This document shows, piece after piece, positions 11,433 to 22,902 of a stretch of DNA of 64,000 nucleotides. The first letter of the stretch is position 1. Every line of letters starts with the position of its first letter. This stretch comes from Mytilinidion resinicola (taxonomy: Eukaryota; Ascomycota; Dothideomycetes; Mytilinidiales; Mytilinidiaceae). Made by a program: the position numbers and the translations under genes. The notes under the pieces are model-generated. The model ran no database searches and was not told the DNA's origin. It saw only the letters and a program-made list of their open reading frames with translations. Where the stretch lies: NCBI RefSeq assembly GCF_010093595.1, contig NW_022985451.1, positions 447,710-511,709 on the forward strand. Reading direction: 5' to 3'.

Positions 11433-13963
11433 TTGGCGTTTGTGTCATTGGCAACGATATATGATTGGTCCACTTCTTTCTTTGATACCCATTTTTGCGG
11501 ATCGATAATCAAAAGAACTTGCGTGATTTCATCTGGGCATCGGCGTAGGAGTTGGTTCTGGTAGATCGAGCGCTGGACCGCTGGAATGTTGGATCACATC
11601 AAAAAATCGGACTTGTGAAAGGAAAAGTTGGGGGGTTGTATACGATGATGACTATCAAAAGGATGAACTCAGTACTAGATATGCCCGGGGTAAAACGACA
11701 TGCACATTCACGATCCGCAAGCTTGAGTATGCTATCTCCACATCATGAAATTCAAGCTTCACGAAGTAACGTCCTATGTGTTCTCTCAAATTGGATCCTA
11801 GGCTCTCCATGCCGTCTTTCTCATCCCATCCCTTTTCCACACGATATCACATCAGCTATTCGAGTCTGCCTCAAGAAATTTGTTCACCGCTCACGGCCTT
11901 CACCACACCGAGCCACGTGCCCTCGGCTCCTTGTTCCTCCGTTCCCGGCGAAACCTCTCGTCCTTGGGTATAAAAGTCTTCGCCGAAGCTCATCCTCGAC
12001 TTTCTAATAAGGATCAGTCACGTCGGGGTTCAAATGAGTGCATACATATCCCATGGCATTGAATCCCCACATCGATTCGACCGATGGCTTTGTGGGATTG
12101 AAAAATGGAGGACAACACAGCAATGGTTCTGTCGTGGGCTGTGAACATGTTTGGCATACCGTATTTACGATGGTTAGGTTATGTGTGCGGGTTATGGTGG
12201 AGGAGGGACTCCTCTAATGTGCTGATCGTTACCGAGGGGCGGTGGTAGTGGTTGGTATCTATCGTTCCAGTTGGGAGTTACCTGTCTCTTGGAAGGAAGG
12301 TCGTCCTCAACAGGTTTGGTGACCATAAGTATCATTGTTTGGAGGTATAGTGCCGTATGCTATCCGACGCTGTCGTCCCATTTGACGCTCCACGCTGTTC
12401 CAATTACCCACGCTGGAACTCGTCCCATGAAGTATCGAGCCAAGGCAAGTTGAATCCCAACCTGTTGGTTTGCAGGCCATAGCATCTGAACATTGGTGGG
12501 ACGCGAACATTATGTACATGAAGCCCTGATTGCTACCTGCAGTGATTGCTGTAGGTGCTCGTCGTAGCTGATTGTCATCCCTCAACAGTCGTGCCTCCGA
12601 AGAGAAATTCCAAAAAAAAAAAAAAAAAATCTTGACGAAAGCGGGAATCGAACCGGGACCTAGCCAAGCAATACAAAAAGAAAAACAAGACCTAGGATTA
12701 GCATGTTGGGAGATACGGGGCCGACGCCATTAGGGCAAGGTTCCTGCTGGTTAGTACAAGGAGGGTTCATTTTACTCGAAATATATGGAGGAGTCGATGT
12801 GGGGAGCGAGTTTTCGTTTTTGTTTTGGTAAGGGCACGTCAGCGAGGAGACGCCTCCGGCGTGGTAGTCGTCATAATCCATCACAACCCTGCTCCATAAG
12901 AAGAGGACCAGAAAGGTTTGTCGATACCAACACCCACCAACACCCATGGCTGTCGCTGCATCCTATTTTGAACGACAGCCTGAGGCATTGACTTCTCAAT
13001 GTTTGAACCCCCGCCAGCTCGAACTATTCTCATGTCTTCTTTCACGAATAGCCAGTTGGTAGATTTTATACCCGGCAAAAATCTACATCATGTGACTCGC
13101 GTGCTTCTTTCCTTTCTTTCAAAGAGATAGGTAAACGTTACACTCCATTCACGACCTTCCTAGCGACTCTCGAGACACACATACTTGGCAGCGACTCCAC
13201 ACGTTCGATCGTGCCAACCGTTGCCGTTCTGGGTCGAGAATCGGGCACACGGTAAATTAAAGGTGGACTTCGGGTGAAGAAAATCATGTGATGAGTGAAA
13301 GTCAGTGCTTTCTTCACTTCAGGTACTGCACACTTTGAAGCCGTGCTAACAGTTGCTGAATTGGGACATTTGGTGAATTTGCTCGGAGCAGGGTTGCAAA
13401 ACTGAGAATCTCGCAACTTATGTCCCTTCACGGTACTTCAGTAACGGGTCTGAGGTGAGATATCTACGATCAGGGTCGGAAAGCCCAATCAGCGAGCCTC
13501 AATAACAACAACATACTTCAGACACCATAACCTTTCCTCGAAAGGTGGGGTAGGTTTACTGAATCGCTTGGAAGCTCGCAGAAGATATACCGTAGCACTT
13601 AAAGAATAAGGAAATCCCGGTTGCGGGTTGGTTTCGCTTGCAGTGTTCAACCTATCAGCTCATCGGTTTGCGGGTCAATTACACGTCTAAGGGGCGGCTT
13701 CATAACTACAACTATTTCGAAGAGCTGAAGAATCGACTGATTTGCGAAGAGAGACATCCCTTGTGGCTCCAATGCCGCCTAGGTACCATGATGCGGTGAA
13801 ACTTCCCTGGATTAGGCGATGTCAGCAATGCCTATTCCATAAAAAGTTTCCTTCATAAGTAGCTCAATTCTCTCTCAAGACCTCGTTCCATTGTCCTCTC
13901 CACATCTTCAGCGTTCTTCCTATCGATTTCTTCTCCAAATAGAATTCTCTATCCACATTCATA
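11433..13963. other. Long intergenic region
   Basis: About 2.5 kb with no convincing protein gene. Frames of 60-150 codons are unsupported. The only structured feature is an 18-A run next to a perfect Pol III B-box on the minus strand (listed separately). Confidence 0.5.
12612..12737 (-). ncRNA. tRNA-like Pol III fragment (probable tRNA relic)
   Basis: On the minus strand GGTTCGATTCC (12654-12644) matches the Pol III B-box exactly. It is followed after 14 bases by a run of 18 T (12629-12612), a strong Pol III terminator. Upstream, TGGCGTCGGCC (12729-12719) weakly resembles an A-box. However, the T-stem does not pair (CCCGG against CCCGC) and no 5' strand complements the 3' acceptor side (TTTCGTC), so this is not a normal tRNA. 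It is best read as a tRNA relic or another Pol III unit. Confidence 0.25.
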
Positions 13964-14461
13964 ATGCCGCACTCCGAGCAGTCGTTTATTGAGCAACGGC
14001 AGGCGCCATATACACTAGCTATCCTCGACGGAGACCTCGAAAAGATGATGTCGTATTTCGTCGACGAGGGATTGGACTACACAGACTATGGTTCGTCCCC
14101 TCTCACTTTGCAGGACCCATACTCTTCATCAAGTCGGTACCCTTCCAGCAGGGTCTAACGTCGACCCTTCATAGGTCTCATGGAACTTAACATGGACAAA
14201 GCTGCCCTGCGCGGCGTCTTCGGTGGCCTCTAGGAATACTGTGGCGACTGGGAATGCAAGACCCTGTCCGTCGAGGGCCACAAAACCTTTACCGTGTGGG
14301 AGGCGGAATCGAGGTTTACGGTAATCAAGGAGTCTCCAATGATGAAATATAAAGCTGGAGAGCGCGTGACGTTGCTTACCGCGAGTTTGCAGTGGTGGGA
14401 CGAGAAGGGGTAGAAGATAGTCAAGGAGAAGGATTATGCTGTTTGGAAGGATCCAGAGTAA
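13964..14461 (+). pseudogene. SnoaL-like (NTF2-fold) protein, broken by two stop codons
   Basis: Exon 13964-14090 joins to 14175-14461 over an 84-bp intron with a weak donor (GTTCGT). The encoded text is coherent: a first helix (SFIEQRQAPYTLAILDGD), YTDYGL at the junction, then GDWECKTLSVEGH, KESPMMKYKAGE and a final VWKDPE before TAA, as in small fungal SnoaL-like proteins. Two in-frame TAG codons interrupt it (14231-14233 after GGL, 14411-14413 after DEKG), while the frame is otherwise kept. A point-mutated, recently dead gene is the simplest reading. Either stop could derive from a CAG or TGG codon by one transition. Loss by read errors is less likely because two stops would be needed. Confidence 0.7.
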
Positions 14462-14879
14462 GATCCATGACGTCCGCTTGAATTTGGAATCAAATGTTGA
14501 TGCCGTCCGTATGGCGTTTTGCTTGCTTCATGAATTATGTGCTTGGGTCCGGCCACGCATTTGTTGTTCGGCCGCGGAGGTGTATCATGTAGGGTGATGA
14601 TTAAGCCAAGAACCGAGGAAATGCTAAGCAGCGATTACCAAACCAAAAGTATAACGATATTTGATTGGTGAAGAGCGTCATAGACGAGATGTAAGCACTG
14701 CTTTCGAGTAATGCGAGATTAGGAAACACCAAAACTGGAGAGTTGACATGCTGGCTCTGAACGGTATAAGAAGGGGCAGCACACTACCATCAATTCATCA
14801 CTCGCAGCAGGCGCATCAACAATCTCGATATCATACCTCAGAAGCTTCTGACGCAGAGATCCTCTCTTGGAATCTAAAG

Positions 14880-15749
14880 ATGTCTCCGAGTGTTACTTTC
14901 AATACCATCCCACTTCCCAGTGGTGAGAACGTCTTCTATCGTAGCGCAGGACCCGACTCGGCGCCTACGGTTCTCCTTCTCCACGGCTTCCCCTCCTCTT
15001 CCCACCAGTATCGGAACCTGATCCCGTTGCTAGCTACCAAGTACCGGGTCATCGCGCCGGACCTGCCAGGTTTTGGCTTCACACAGCTGCCTTCCACTTA
15101 CGAATATACCTTCAATAATTTAGCGATTACCATCGGGACGTTCCTTGAAACAATCCCGAATCCGCCAGCGAAGTACAGCATCTACATATTCGATTACGGC
15201 GCCCCAGTAGGGTTACGACTAGCTCTCTCGAAGCCTTCGGCAATTCAGGCCATAGTCACCCAGAATGGTAACGCATACGTCGAGGGCCTCGGTCCTGCAT
15301 GGGAGCCGATCAAGAAGTACTGGGCGACAAACAGCATCGAAGACCGAGACGCACTCAGGCCCTTTTTAACCCTCGAGGGAACAAAAGGGCAGTACACAAA
15401 CGGTACTCGAGATCTTACTGTCCTCGCACCAGAGTCATACTACCTGGATCAAGCGCTGCTCGATAGGCCAGGGAACAAGGAGATCCAGTTGGATTTATTC
15501 AAGGACTATGAGAACAATGTGAAGCTCTATCCAGAGTTTCAGAAGTTCTTTGGGGAGAGTCAAGTTCCGTTGCTGGCTGTTTGGGGCGAGCATGATGTGT
15601 TCTTCATACCACCGGGCGCGGAGGCGTTTAAGGGGGATCTTCCTAAGGCGGAGGTGAGGCTGCTAGATGCGGGACATTTTGCAGGAGAGACTGAGACAGA
15701 GGAGATCGGGAAGTTGATGTTTGAATTCCTAGACAATAATGGCATCTAG
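14880..15749 (+). CDS. Alpha/beta-hydrolase, haloalkane dehalogenase/epoxide hydrolase type
   Basis: Single exon, 289 residues from the ATG at 14880. Family motifs: oxyanion-hole HGFPSSSHQY near residue 35, nucleophile elbow FDYGAPVG near 105 (the nucleophile would be Asp, as in dehalogenases and epoxide hydrolases rather than Ser esterases), acid residue in WGEHDVFF near 235, and catalytic His in DAGHFAGE near 265. The frame extends upstream to 14748, but that stretch contains a TATA-like GGTATAAGAAG (about 14764) and a CA-rich leader, so I take it as promoter/5' UTR. If translated it would resemble a mitochondrial presequence. Substrate unknown. No neighbour suggests a pathway; the gene lies just downstream of a dead SnoaL-like gene. 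Confidence 0.88.
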   Translation: MSPSVTFNTIPLPSGENVFYRSAGPDSAPTVLLLHGFPSSSHQYRNLIPLLATKYRVIAPDLPGFGFTQLPSTYEYTFNNLAITIGTFLETIPNPPAKYSIYIFDYGAPVGLRLALSKPSAIQAIVTQNGNAYVEGLGPAWEPIKKYWATNSIEDRDALRPFLTLEGTKGQYTNGTRDLTVLAPESYYLDQALLDRPGNKEIQLDLFKDYENNVKLYPEFQKFFGESQVPLLAVWGEHDVFFIPPGAEAFKGDLPKAEVRLLDAGHFAGETETEEIGKLMFEFLDNNGI

Positions 15750-16185
15750 GAGATGACATGCCGGATCATAGTCGGAATGCTTACCCGAGCCCTAAGGCAG
15801 TAGTACAGATTCATATTAGATACACTACAGTAAATTAAAGTTGCGATAGCCTTTTACATGATGAAATTTGGCAAGAGTGATGAATTTGGATGAGAGAAGA
15901 GTGGAGAATCATTCAGCCCAGCGAACGTAGCGTGACCTCAGCACGTGACCTCGGCGAATGATCCGCTAAACGCCGACAACTTTTTTTTGCTGCGAATTTG
16001 TTCACCTCGAAAGCAGCTTTGCGCCGGAGAGCCTTAACACCCTAACTCCCAAAGCAATACCGGCCCCTTGCTTCCGTGCAATATACCGATACCAGCGACC
16101 TACCTCTCGGAACGACGAGCCAGTTAGGAACAGTTATATTCGACTTGAGCTGAATTGGAGGAGGCGGGGAGCTTGGAGAGACAAG
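15750..16185. promoter_or_regulatory. Kre33 upstream region
   Basis: About 436 bp between the hydrolase stop and the Kre33 start, both on the plus strand. It includes a tandem GTGACCTC element around 15930-15953 (GTGACCTCAGCAC then GTGACCTCGGCG). No further gene is seen. Confidence 0.35.
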
Positions 16186-19100
16186 ATGGTTAAAAAGGCC
16201 ATGTAAGCTAGACTTAGCAATATAATACTATTCGTATGCTGATCTCACTTCGTAGTGACTCCCGGATTCCAGCATTGATCCGCAATGGAGCTCAAGTAAG
16301 CTCAGAACCTAAGAACCTAAGAAAGCCTTTCTCTCGGTCGCTAATATACAATTCTGTAGGAGAAGAAGCGAAGCTTTTTTGTCGTCGTTGGTGACAGGCA
16401 GAAGGATGTCATCGTCAACCTATACCATATCTTGCTAAACGTGGACGTGAAGTTGAACAAGTCCGTGCTCTGGGCATACAAAAACAAACTCATAGGCTTC
16501 TCAAGGTACATCTAGTAATCTCAGTGGGGAGAACTGCGCTAATTGATATATTTCAGTCACCGGAAGAAACGAGAAAAGAAAATCAAGAACGACATCAAAC
16601 GAGGAATACGCGATGTCGACACCGACGATCCCTTCGAGCTTTTCATATCGACCCAGAACATACGATATGTCTACTACAACGAGACCGAGAAGATCCTGGG
16701 AAACACATACGGCATATGCATATTGCAAGACTTCGAGGCCATAACGCCAAATCTGCTGGCGCGGACAATAGAAACTGTGGAAGGTGGTGGAATGGTGATA
16801 CTGCTTCTCAAAGGCATGAACAGTTTGAAACAGCTATACACCTTGTCCATGGACATCCATTCCCGATACCGGACAGAAGCGCATAACGACGTGGTTGCTC
16901 GTTTTAATGAGCGATTCATCCTATCCTTAGGCAGCTGCGAATCATGCCTCGTAGTGGATGATGAGCTCAATGTCCTGCCCATATCAGGCGGCAAGACCGT
17001 ACAACAGTTACCGCCACCGGACCCCGAAGACGAAGGAAAATCGCCGAACGCAAAGGAGCTAGAGGAGATCAAGGAAAGCCTTGTAGACTCGCCGCCAGTA
17101 GGTTCATTGATACCACTAGCGAAGACCGTCGATCAAGCAAGGGCACTTCTTACTTTCGTAGATGCGATTGCTGAAAAAACTTTACAGAGCACCGTCACAT
17201 TAACTGCAGCACGTGGACGTGGTAAATCAGCGGCGTTGGGTGTTGCGATCGCAGCTGCGATTGCTCATGGGTACAGCAACATCTTCATCACATCTCCGAG
17301 CCCGGAGAATTTGAAGACCCTGTTTGAGTTCGTGTTCAAGGGCTTCGATGCGTTGAACTACCTCGACCACGTGGATTACTCTATTATCCAATCCACGAAC
17401 CCGGACTTCAACAAAGCTATTGTCAGAGTCAATGTCCATCGGCAGCATCGTCAGACCATTCAGTACATTCGGCCAGAAGATGCCTATGCCCTGGGTCAAG
17501 CAGAGTTATTAGTCATTGACGAAGCTGCGGCTATTCCGCTTCCGTTGGTGAGGAAGCTCATGGGACCTTACTTAGTCTTCATGGCTTCAACTATCAATGG
17601 TTATGAAGGAACGGGTCGGTCACTGTCACTCAAGCTGATACAGCAGCTCCGAGACCAGTCAAGAGGGAAATCAAAAGCAAACGGCGACGATCAAGTAATA
17701 GACCGAAGCTCTGGCAAGGAGTCGAAAGACACATCAGAGACCTCATCCGGAGGCCGATCATTGAGAGAGATCACCCTTTCGGAGCCCATTCGATACGCTC
17801 CCGGAGACGGCGTTGAGAAATGGCTCAACAAGCTTCTATGCCTTGATGCTACATTACCAAAGTCAAGCCTCAAGACACTGGGCTGCCCCCATCCTTCACA
17901 GTGCGAACTATTCCAAATCAACCGAGATACCCTTTTTTCTTTCCATAAAGTTTCCGAAAAGTTCCTTCAGCAGATGATGGCATTATACGTTGCCAGTCAC
18001 TACAAAAACTCTCCCAACGATCTCCAACTCATGTCAGACGCTCCCGCCCACCAACTGTTCGTTTTGACACCACCAGTAGATCCAAAGAGCGAGCGACTTC
18101 CGGAGCCACTTTGTGTGATTCAAGTTGCTTTGGAAGGCCAAATCAGCCGAGAAAGCGTCCTGAACAGTCTCAGCAGAGGTCAAAGAGCTGGTGGAGACTT
18201 AATCCCATGGATAGTAAGCCAGCAATTCCAAGACGAGAATTTCGCTGGTCTTTCCGGTGCCCGAGTCGTGAGGATTGCGACAAATCCTGACTACATTAGC
18301 ATGGGTTACGGATCTCGAGCTCTGCAACTTCTTCTGGATTTCTACGACGGAAAGTTCGCCAGCCTTTCGGAGGTGGAGCCAACCGCTGAGCTTGAGATGC
18401 AACGTGTCACCGAAGCAGAGTTAGAAACCTCTACTCTCCTCCAAGATAACGTCAAGGTTCGAGATATCAACAAAATGCCGCCGCTGTTCTCCAGGCTTTC
18501 GGAGCGGAAAGCTCCAGGGCTCGACTACGTCGGTGTAAGCTACGGTCTCACAGCACCTCTTCACAAATTCTGGAAGCGATCGTCGTTTGTTCCGGTATAC
18601 CTACGCCAAACTCCGAATGATCTTACTGGAGAGCATACCTGCGTCATGATACGAGCATTGGAAACATCGAACGAGGAAAGCTCATGGGTAGGCTCCTTTG
18701 CTCGCGACTTCCACCGAAGGTTCCTGTCGCTCCTCTCATACCAATTCCGAACCTTCCCGTCAGTTATGGCTCTTTCGATTGACGAGTCAGCGTCCGCTGG
18801 CAGTAAATTGGATATGGCATCGGCGCCACCTCCTCTAACCAAATCGGAACTTGATAAGCTCTTCTCGCCTTTCGATCTCAAGCGATTGGACAGCTATGCT
18901 AACAATATGCTGGACTATCATGTCATTCTCGACATGCTTCCGACTATTGCCACTCTCCACTTCACCGGACGCCTCAAGTCTGCAGTCAAGCTTTCTGGAG
19001 TTCAAACATCACTATTAGTTGCGATTGGTCTACAACGGAAAGGCTTTGAGGATGTGGAGAAAGAGCTAGGTCTGAACAACTCGCAACTGCTTGCCATGTT

Positions 19101-19668
19101 CGTCAAAGTCGTTCGAAAAGTCTCAACCCACTTCCGAAGTCTTGTCGAGGGGGCCGTTGCAGAGACTATGCCCGAGGCAATGGAGGTAGACGATGAAACC
19201 GGCGTCCATGGCGAGAACGGTTTCAAGAGCGCGGAGGTACAAAGATTCAAACCATTGGCCAAGAAGCTGGATGACGAACTTGCTGAAGGAGGCGAGGAGA
19301 TTGACCAGGCTGAGAGGGAACGAGTGAGGAGTATGATTGATGCTCTCCCGTTGGATCAGTACGTCGGTTCCAGTTCACACTGACTGAGAATGAAGTAGCG
19401 CTAACATGTTTCCGACAGGTACACAATCGACAGCGAGAACGCCAATTGGGAGGACGCTGAGCGCAAGGTCCGCGCTGCGCAGGCTAAAGGCAGCAAGGAA
19501 ATCACGGTCAGTATCAAAACTGGCAAGTCTTCAAAGAGGAAAGCGGGCGAGGCAGTTGAAGAAGCGTATCAGGAGGCAATGGGGGCATCCAAGGAAGGCA
19601 AGTCGAAGAAGTCCAAGGGTGATGAGAAGCCGAAGAAGTCGAAGAAGGAGGGTAAAAAGAGCCGATGA
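16186..19668 (+). CDS. kre33: RNA cytidine acetyltransferase Kre33/NAT10
   Basis: Five exons (16186-16202, 16256-16295, 16360-16505, 16557-19358, 19419-19668), introns of 50-64 bp, 1084 residues, close to yeast Kre33 and human NAT10. The start MVKKAIDSRIPALIRNG is spread over three tiny exons. Then follow the N-terminal domain, the Walker A motif GRGKSAALG (near 280) of the RecA-like helicase module, the acetyl-CoA-binding GNAT signature GARVVRIATNPDYISMGYG (near 645), and a Lys-rich nucleolar tail in the last exon (SKKSKGDEKPKKSKK). The enzyme makes N4-acetylcytidine in 18S rRNA and, with Tan1, in tRNA-Ser/Leu, and is needed for small-subunit assembly in the nucleolus. All motifs look intact. 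Confidence 0.97.
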
Positions 19669-20857
19669 AACGAAGGTAGGGCGTTTTGAGGATGGGGGCA
19701 TTCACGAGATTTTGTTTTGCATCAAAGGGCGGAGTTGGCAAATGTCTCGGTTCAAATATGACAGTAAAGCTGTTCAAAATGGAAAGCAAGTACTGGCAGT
19801 CATTGGTTCTCCTTTCTTCTACAAGCGGATGAGTTATTGTTCAGTCAGTGGAGGTATATAAAGATTCAATGCTCGTATACCGCCAATAATGTTCTTGTCC
19901 ACACCATCCAATCTCAGATTCCTAGACGAAGACCTGCTTTCTACACGTCTCGTGCTGGAATCCAGAGCTATCTTCTTATAAATGCTTTCTCATTCTCGTC
20001 TCATCACCATAGAAAAACCCTCCCTCCTCGTGGGTAACATCGATACCCGTTATCAGGATCACAAGCCGGCTCTCGATGCGGTGGAAAGAGAGGGCCCGGT
20101 CCTTCATAGAACCCAAAAGAACGAAGTGGAAGGTGAAGTGAAGTCCTGCCTGAAACCCAGGACCCCTGCACTCGCCAAGGCGCTAGTGAATTTCCAACTA
20201 CTTAAGCACCCTCACCCCCCGCCCCAACTTCTTTCCTTGACGAGCTCCTGCTAACTAGGTAGATCTTCGACAAGCTTTCACCCAGCGACCTTCTTTTACT
20301 GACTAGGACATTGGTTTTCTAGCCTTGTGCTGGAGACTGAAGTCTTGGTTCTTGTCTTCGAGCTCGACGAAGTACTAACTAGGCTACGCTACGCTGTTAT
20401 GATGATTATCATTTCCACTGAGTGCTGATTATCAGCATTATGTGTTTTATTATTATTATTATTATTTTGCCCCTAATTTAATGCTTCGTATCATCAGGAT
20501 TCTTAAAAGACGAAGACAGAGATGCTGGCAGCGCAGCACGCATCCATCTTTGCCTTCTTCACTTTGCCGAGGACCAAACACCGCAAGGTTCGATGTGTCT
20601 GATGCCCTTGAAGACCTCCCCCACTTCTGCCCGGCCACCTCCATAGTTGGCAGCCCACACAGGTTGTGAAAATGGCTGCTGGAACCCCGCAGCATAAGGG
20701 CTTTCTTGATGAATTGTTGATCTCAAGACATTGTATGCTTTCACTCAACTTTTTGCAAGACCCCGCAGACACCGGGCCCACCCACGACATATCAACATCG
20801 TCGTTGTTGTTGCCGACCCAAGGACCCTCGTTGTTACTAAAGAAAAAGAAAGTCTTC

Positions 20858-21153
20858 GTCGGCGGAGGGAGGGGGAGAGTTTATACCCAGCTCCGAGGCA
20901 CGTGGTTCACGTGTCCACCGCTTCTCAGAGCTTTCCAGGGTCACGAAAGCGCATATCGCGCTTGCGGAGGTTGCTAGTCACGGGTCCCGGCGCCGAAAAC
21001 ATGTGACTAGAGATATCTTTTGGTATAAAGCAGCCCTTTGGAGCTCAAGCTTCTGGTTCTTCAGTAGAAAGGGGACCGGAGTGTTATCGAAAAACGTGTG
21101 TCATGGCTTCCAATGGCACTTGTTATGGACCATCTGGCATCATGTCTCTGTAA
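20858..21153 (+). promoter_or_regulatory. Duplicated promoter-like module, copy A, with a 16-codon frame
   Basis: Order of elements: TTTATACCC, paired E-boxes CACGTGGTTCACGTG (20899-20913), a CGGAGGT block, TCACGGG, CATGTGACT (21000-21008), GGTATAAA (TATA at 21024), then an AAGCTT..TTCTTCAG leader. The same order and spacing recur about 790 bp downstream (copy B). Behind the leader an ATG at 21103 opens a 16-codon frame starting MASNGTCYG. Whether it is translated is unknown. CACGTG and CATGTG are bHLH-type sites. Confidence 0.4.
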
Positions 21154-21639
21154 TGGGGGGAATCCGCGCGTGGAATCGACAACCGCATGGACACTGAGCT
21201 ATGGTGGTGCAAGTGGAGCTCGGCGGGCATTGGAATGCTGCTGGTTGTTAGCATAAAGTTGATCTCGTAGCGGACATTACTCTGAGAAAGCGTTGCACTG
21301 AGATGTTGTTTGCTTGCGGTACTGTAACGCTAGAAGGCCATCATCGTCTTCTAACATTAATCACTCGAATCATCGTGTGTGGTGGTTGTCCTCCCCTTCT
21401 TCCCGACGCTCGTCCCACATGGCTTGCTGAGGAGCTATGGTGATGCCTCATTCACCCGCCTCGCCCGCTGCTGAACTAGCACAACATCATGAATTGGCGG
21501 AGAGTTTTTGCTCCCGGAACATAGCATGAACGAACTTTCCAGTTTTGCACAACCACCAGAACACTACCACCCATGAATTGCTGCGATAGATTGTTTTGCT
21601 AGCCCCCTAAAACTCCCTCCTCTTTCGATGAAGAAAAAC

Positions 21640-21909
21640 CCCTCCGCCAGTGAGTGGAAGCTTTTATACCCTCCCGCCAGCTCAGCCCACGTGCTTCACG
21701 TGTCCGCCTCCTACCCCATCATCACACCGTTACCCCGAGCCATACAGCAGCTCGCGGAGGTCCCTTACCATCACGGGGCCAGCGGCGAAGTCATGTGACT
21801 CGAGAAATCTGAGGGTATAAAACACCGTCCAGCCCCGCAAGCTTTCGTTTCTTCAGCGAGGAGGAGGTCGGGATTGGGGGGTGAACAAACTGGCGAGAGA
21901 TGTTACTTC
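21640..21909 (+). promoter_or_regulatory. Duplicated promoter-like module, copy B
   Basis: This copy carries CACGTGCTTCACGTG (21688-21702), GCGGAGGT, TCACGGGGCC, CATGTGACT (21792-21800), GGTATAAA (TATA at 21816) and an AAGCTTTCG..TTCTTCAG leader. The offset to copy A is 789-792 bp for every element, while the sequence between them has diverged. That pattern suggests an old tandem duplication with selection on the sites. Confidence 0.4.
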
Positions 21910-22272
21910 ATGGCTTTGCCGTGTGGGACTTGCGGTATTAGCATCGTGCATGCCAGAGACCTATGGAGTCGGTGTGCGGCTCGTGGAGGCGCAAAAGCCG
22001 CCGTGATTCTGCATAATGGCGTTGTTGTGCTGGGTGGGTGGGGGTGCAAACTCTCCATCTTATTGCGCAATGGACTGGACGGTGGGACTCTCGCGGAATC
22101 ACAGGCAGAGCTGGACGATCATGGGGGTGCGGCGGTTGGGCATCTGGAGTCGCGTCAGCAGTGTTCCGTTCTGTTGATCAGGATCTTTCGGGCAGGCTGG
22201 GGGACTGTGGGTTTCTTTAATACTGGAGTTGCGAATACTGCCTGGGGAGGGACACAGGTTGTTGTGACGTAG
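21910..22272 (+). CDS. Small hypothetical frame behind promoter module B
   Basis: A 120-codon frame opens with an ATG 94 bp after the TATA box of module B. Its first codons (MALPCGTCG) align with the start of the frame behind module A (MASNGTCYG), which suggests the two are related small genes. The rest of the frame (Gly/Leu/Val rich, repeated Trp-Gly) does not look like a known family and may not be coding; an early intron is possible. Kept at low confidence because of the promoter context only. Confidence 0.2.
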   Translation: MALPCGTCGISIVHARDLWSRCAARGGAKAAVILHNGVVVLGGWGCKLSILLRNGLDGGTLAESQAELDDHGGAAVGHLESRQQCSVLLIRIFRAGWGTVGFFNTGVANTAWGGTQVVVT

Positions 22273-22902
22273 AGATGGTGGGCATTATCACTAGTTCCGA
22301 GGGTGACCACGCCGCGAACTCCAGAAAAGCGTATCTCGTCCGGTTCTGAACACACTTCCCAACCCTCCCGACTCCAACCATTTTCCACTTTTGGTGAAGA
22401 GTTGAGTCTTACACACCGACTGCCACATGGCACTCTATGCAAGCGCCTTTTGAACCCGCTCCGGGCAGATGTGTGCTAAAGAAGAGACGGTAATGGGAGT
22501 AGGGTGAGAGGTTTATACTGAAAGTGGTCCTCGCCAAGGCGCTAGAAGACAGAGCACGTGAATTCATGACAGACGCGCGTGTGTATAGGGAGCGAAGTTA
22601 ATGAGATGAGACAGGCAGATAGAGTTTCCGATCGAGCGCGTTGATTTGACTCATTTCGTACGTATCAGACAGAGGCTCTTCACGAATTCAGGTCCCGACT
22701 GAGGAGGTGGAGAAGTCTTTGATTGAGAGTGACGGCCACACGATTATTACATTTGAATCAACGCTCAGAAAACCACCTGACCGGCATCCCAGCTGATGCA
22801 TGCTCCCATGAGGATAGGAATGTTTTTTCTATACCCGTCTCTACCGTAAAACATAAATCGTAAATATCTCCTATCGGGTTTGTCGTCTCCGGCGCTCCTC
22901 TC

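Larger units (their letters stand above)
19669..22902. other. Gene-poor 3.2-kb region
   Basis: No conserved gene is seen. Contents: a short TTA microsatellite around 20449-20467, the two copies of a promoter-like module described separately (about 20.86-21.12 and 21.64-21.93 kb) with tiny frames behind them, and otherwise unstructured sequence up to the stop of the minus-strand gene at 22903. Confidence 0.5.

Noticed and set aside
14748..14879. In-frame N-terminal extension of the alpha/beta hydrolase
   Set aside because: It contains a TATA-like box and a CA-rich leader, and the family normally starts near the ATG at 14880.
20171..22545. Identical 16-mer CTCGCCAAGGCGCTAG at 20171 and 22530
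   Set aside because: No similarity extends beyond 16 bp, and about half a 16-bp match pair is expected by chance in a 64-kb window.
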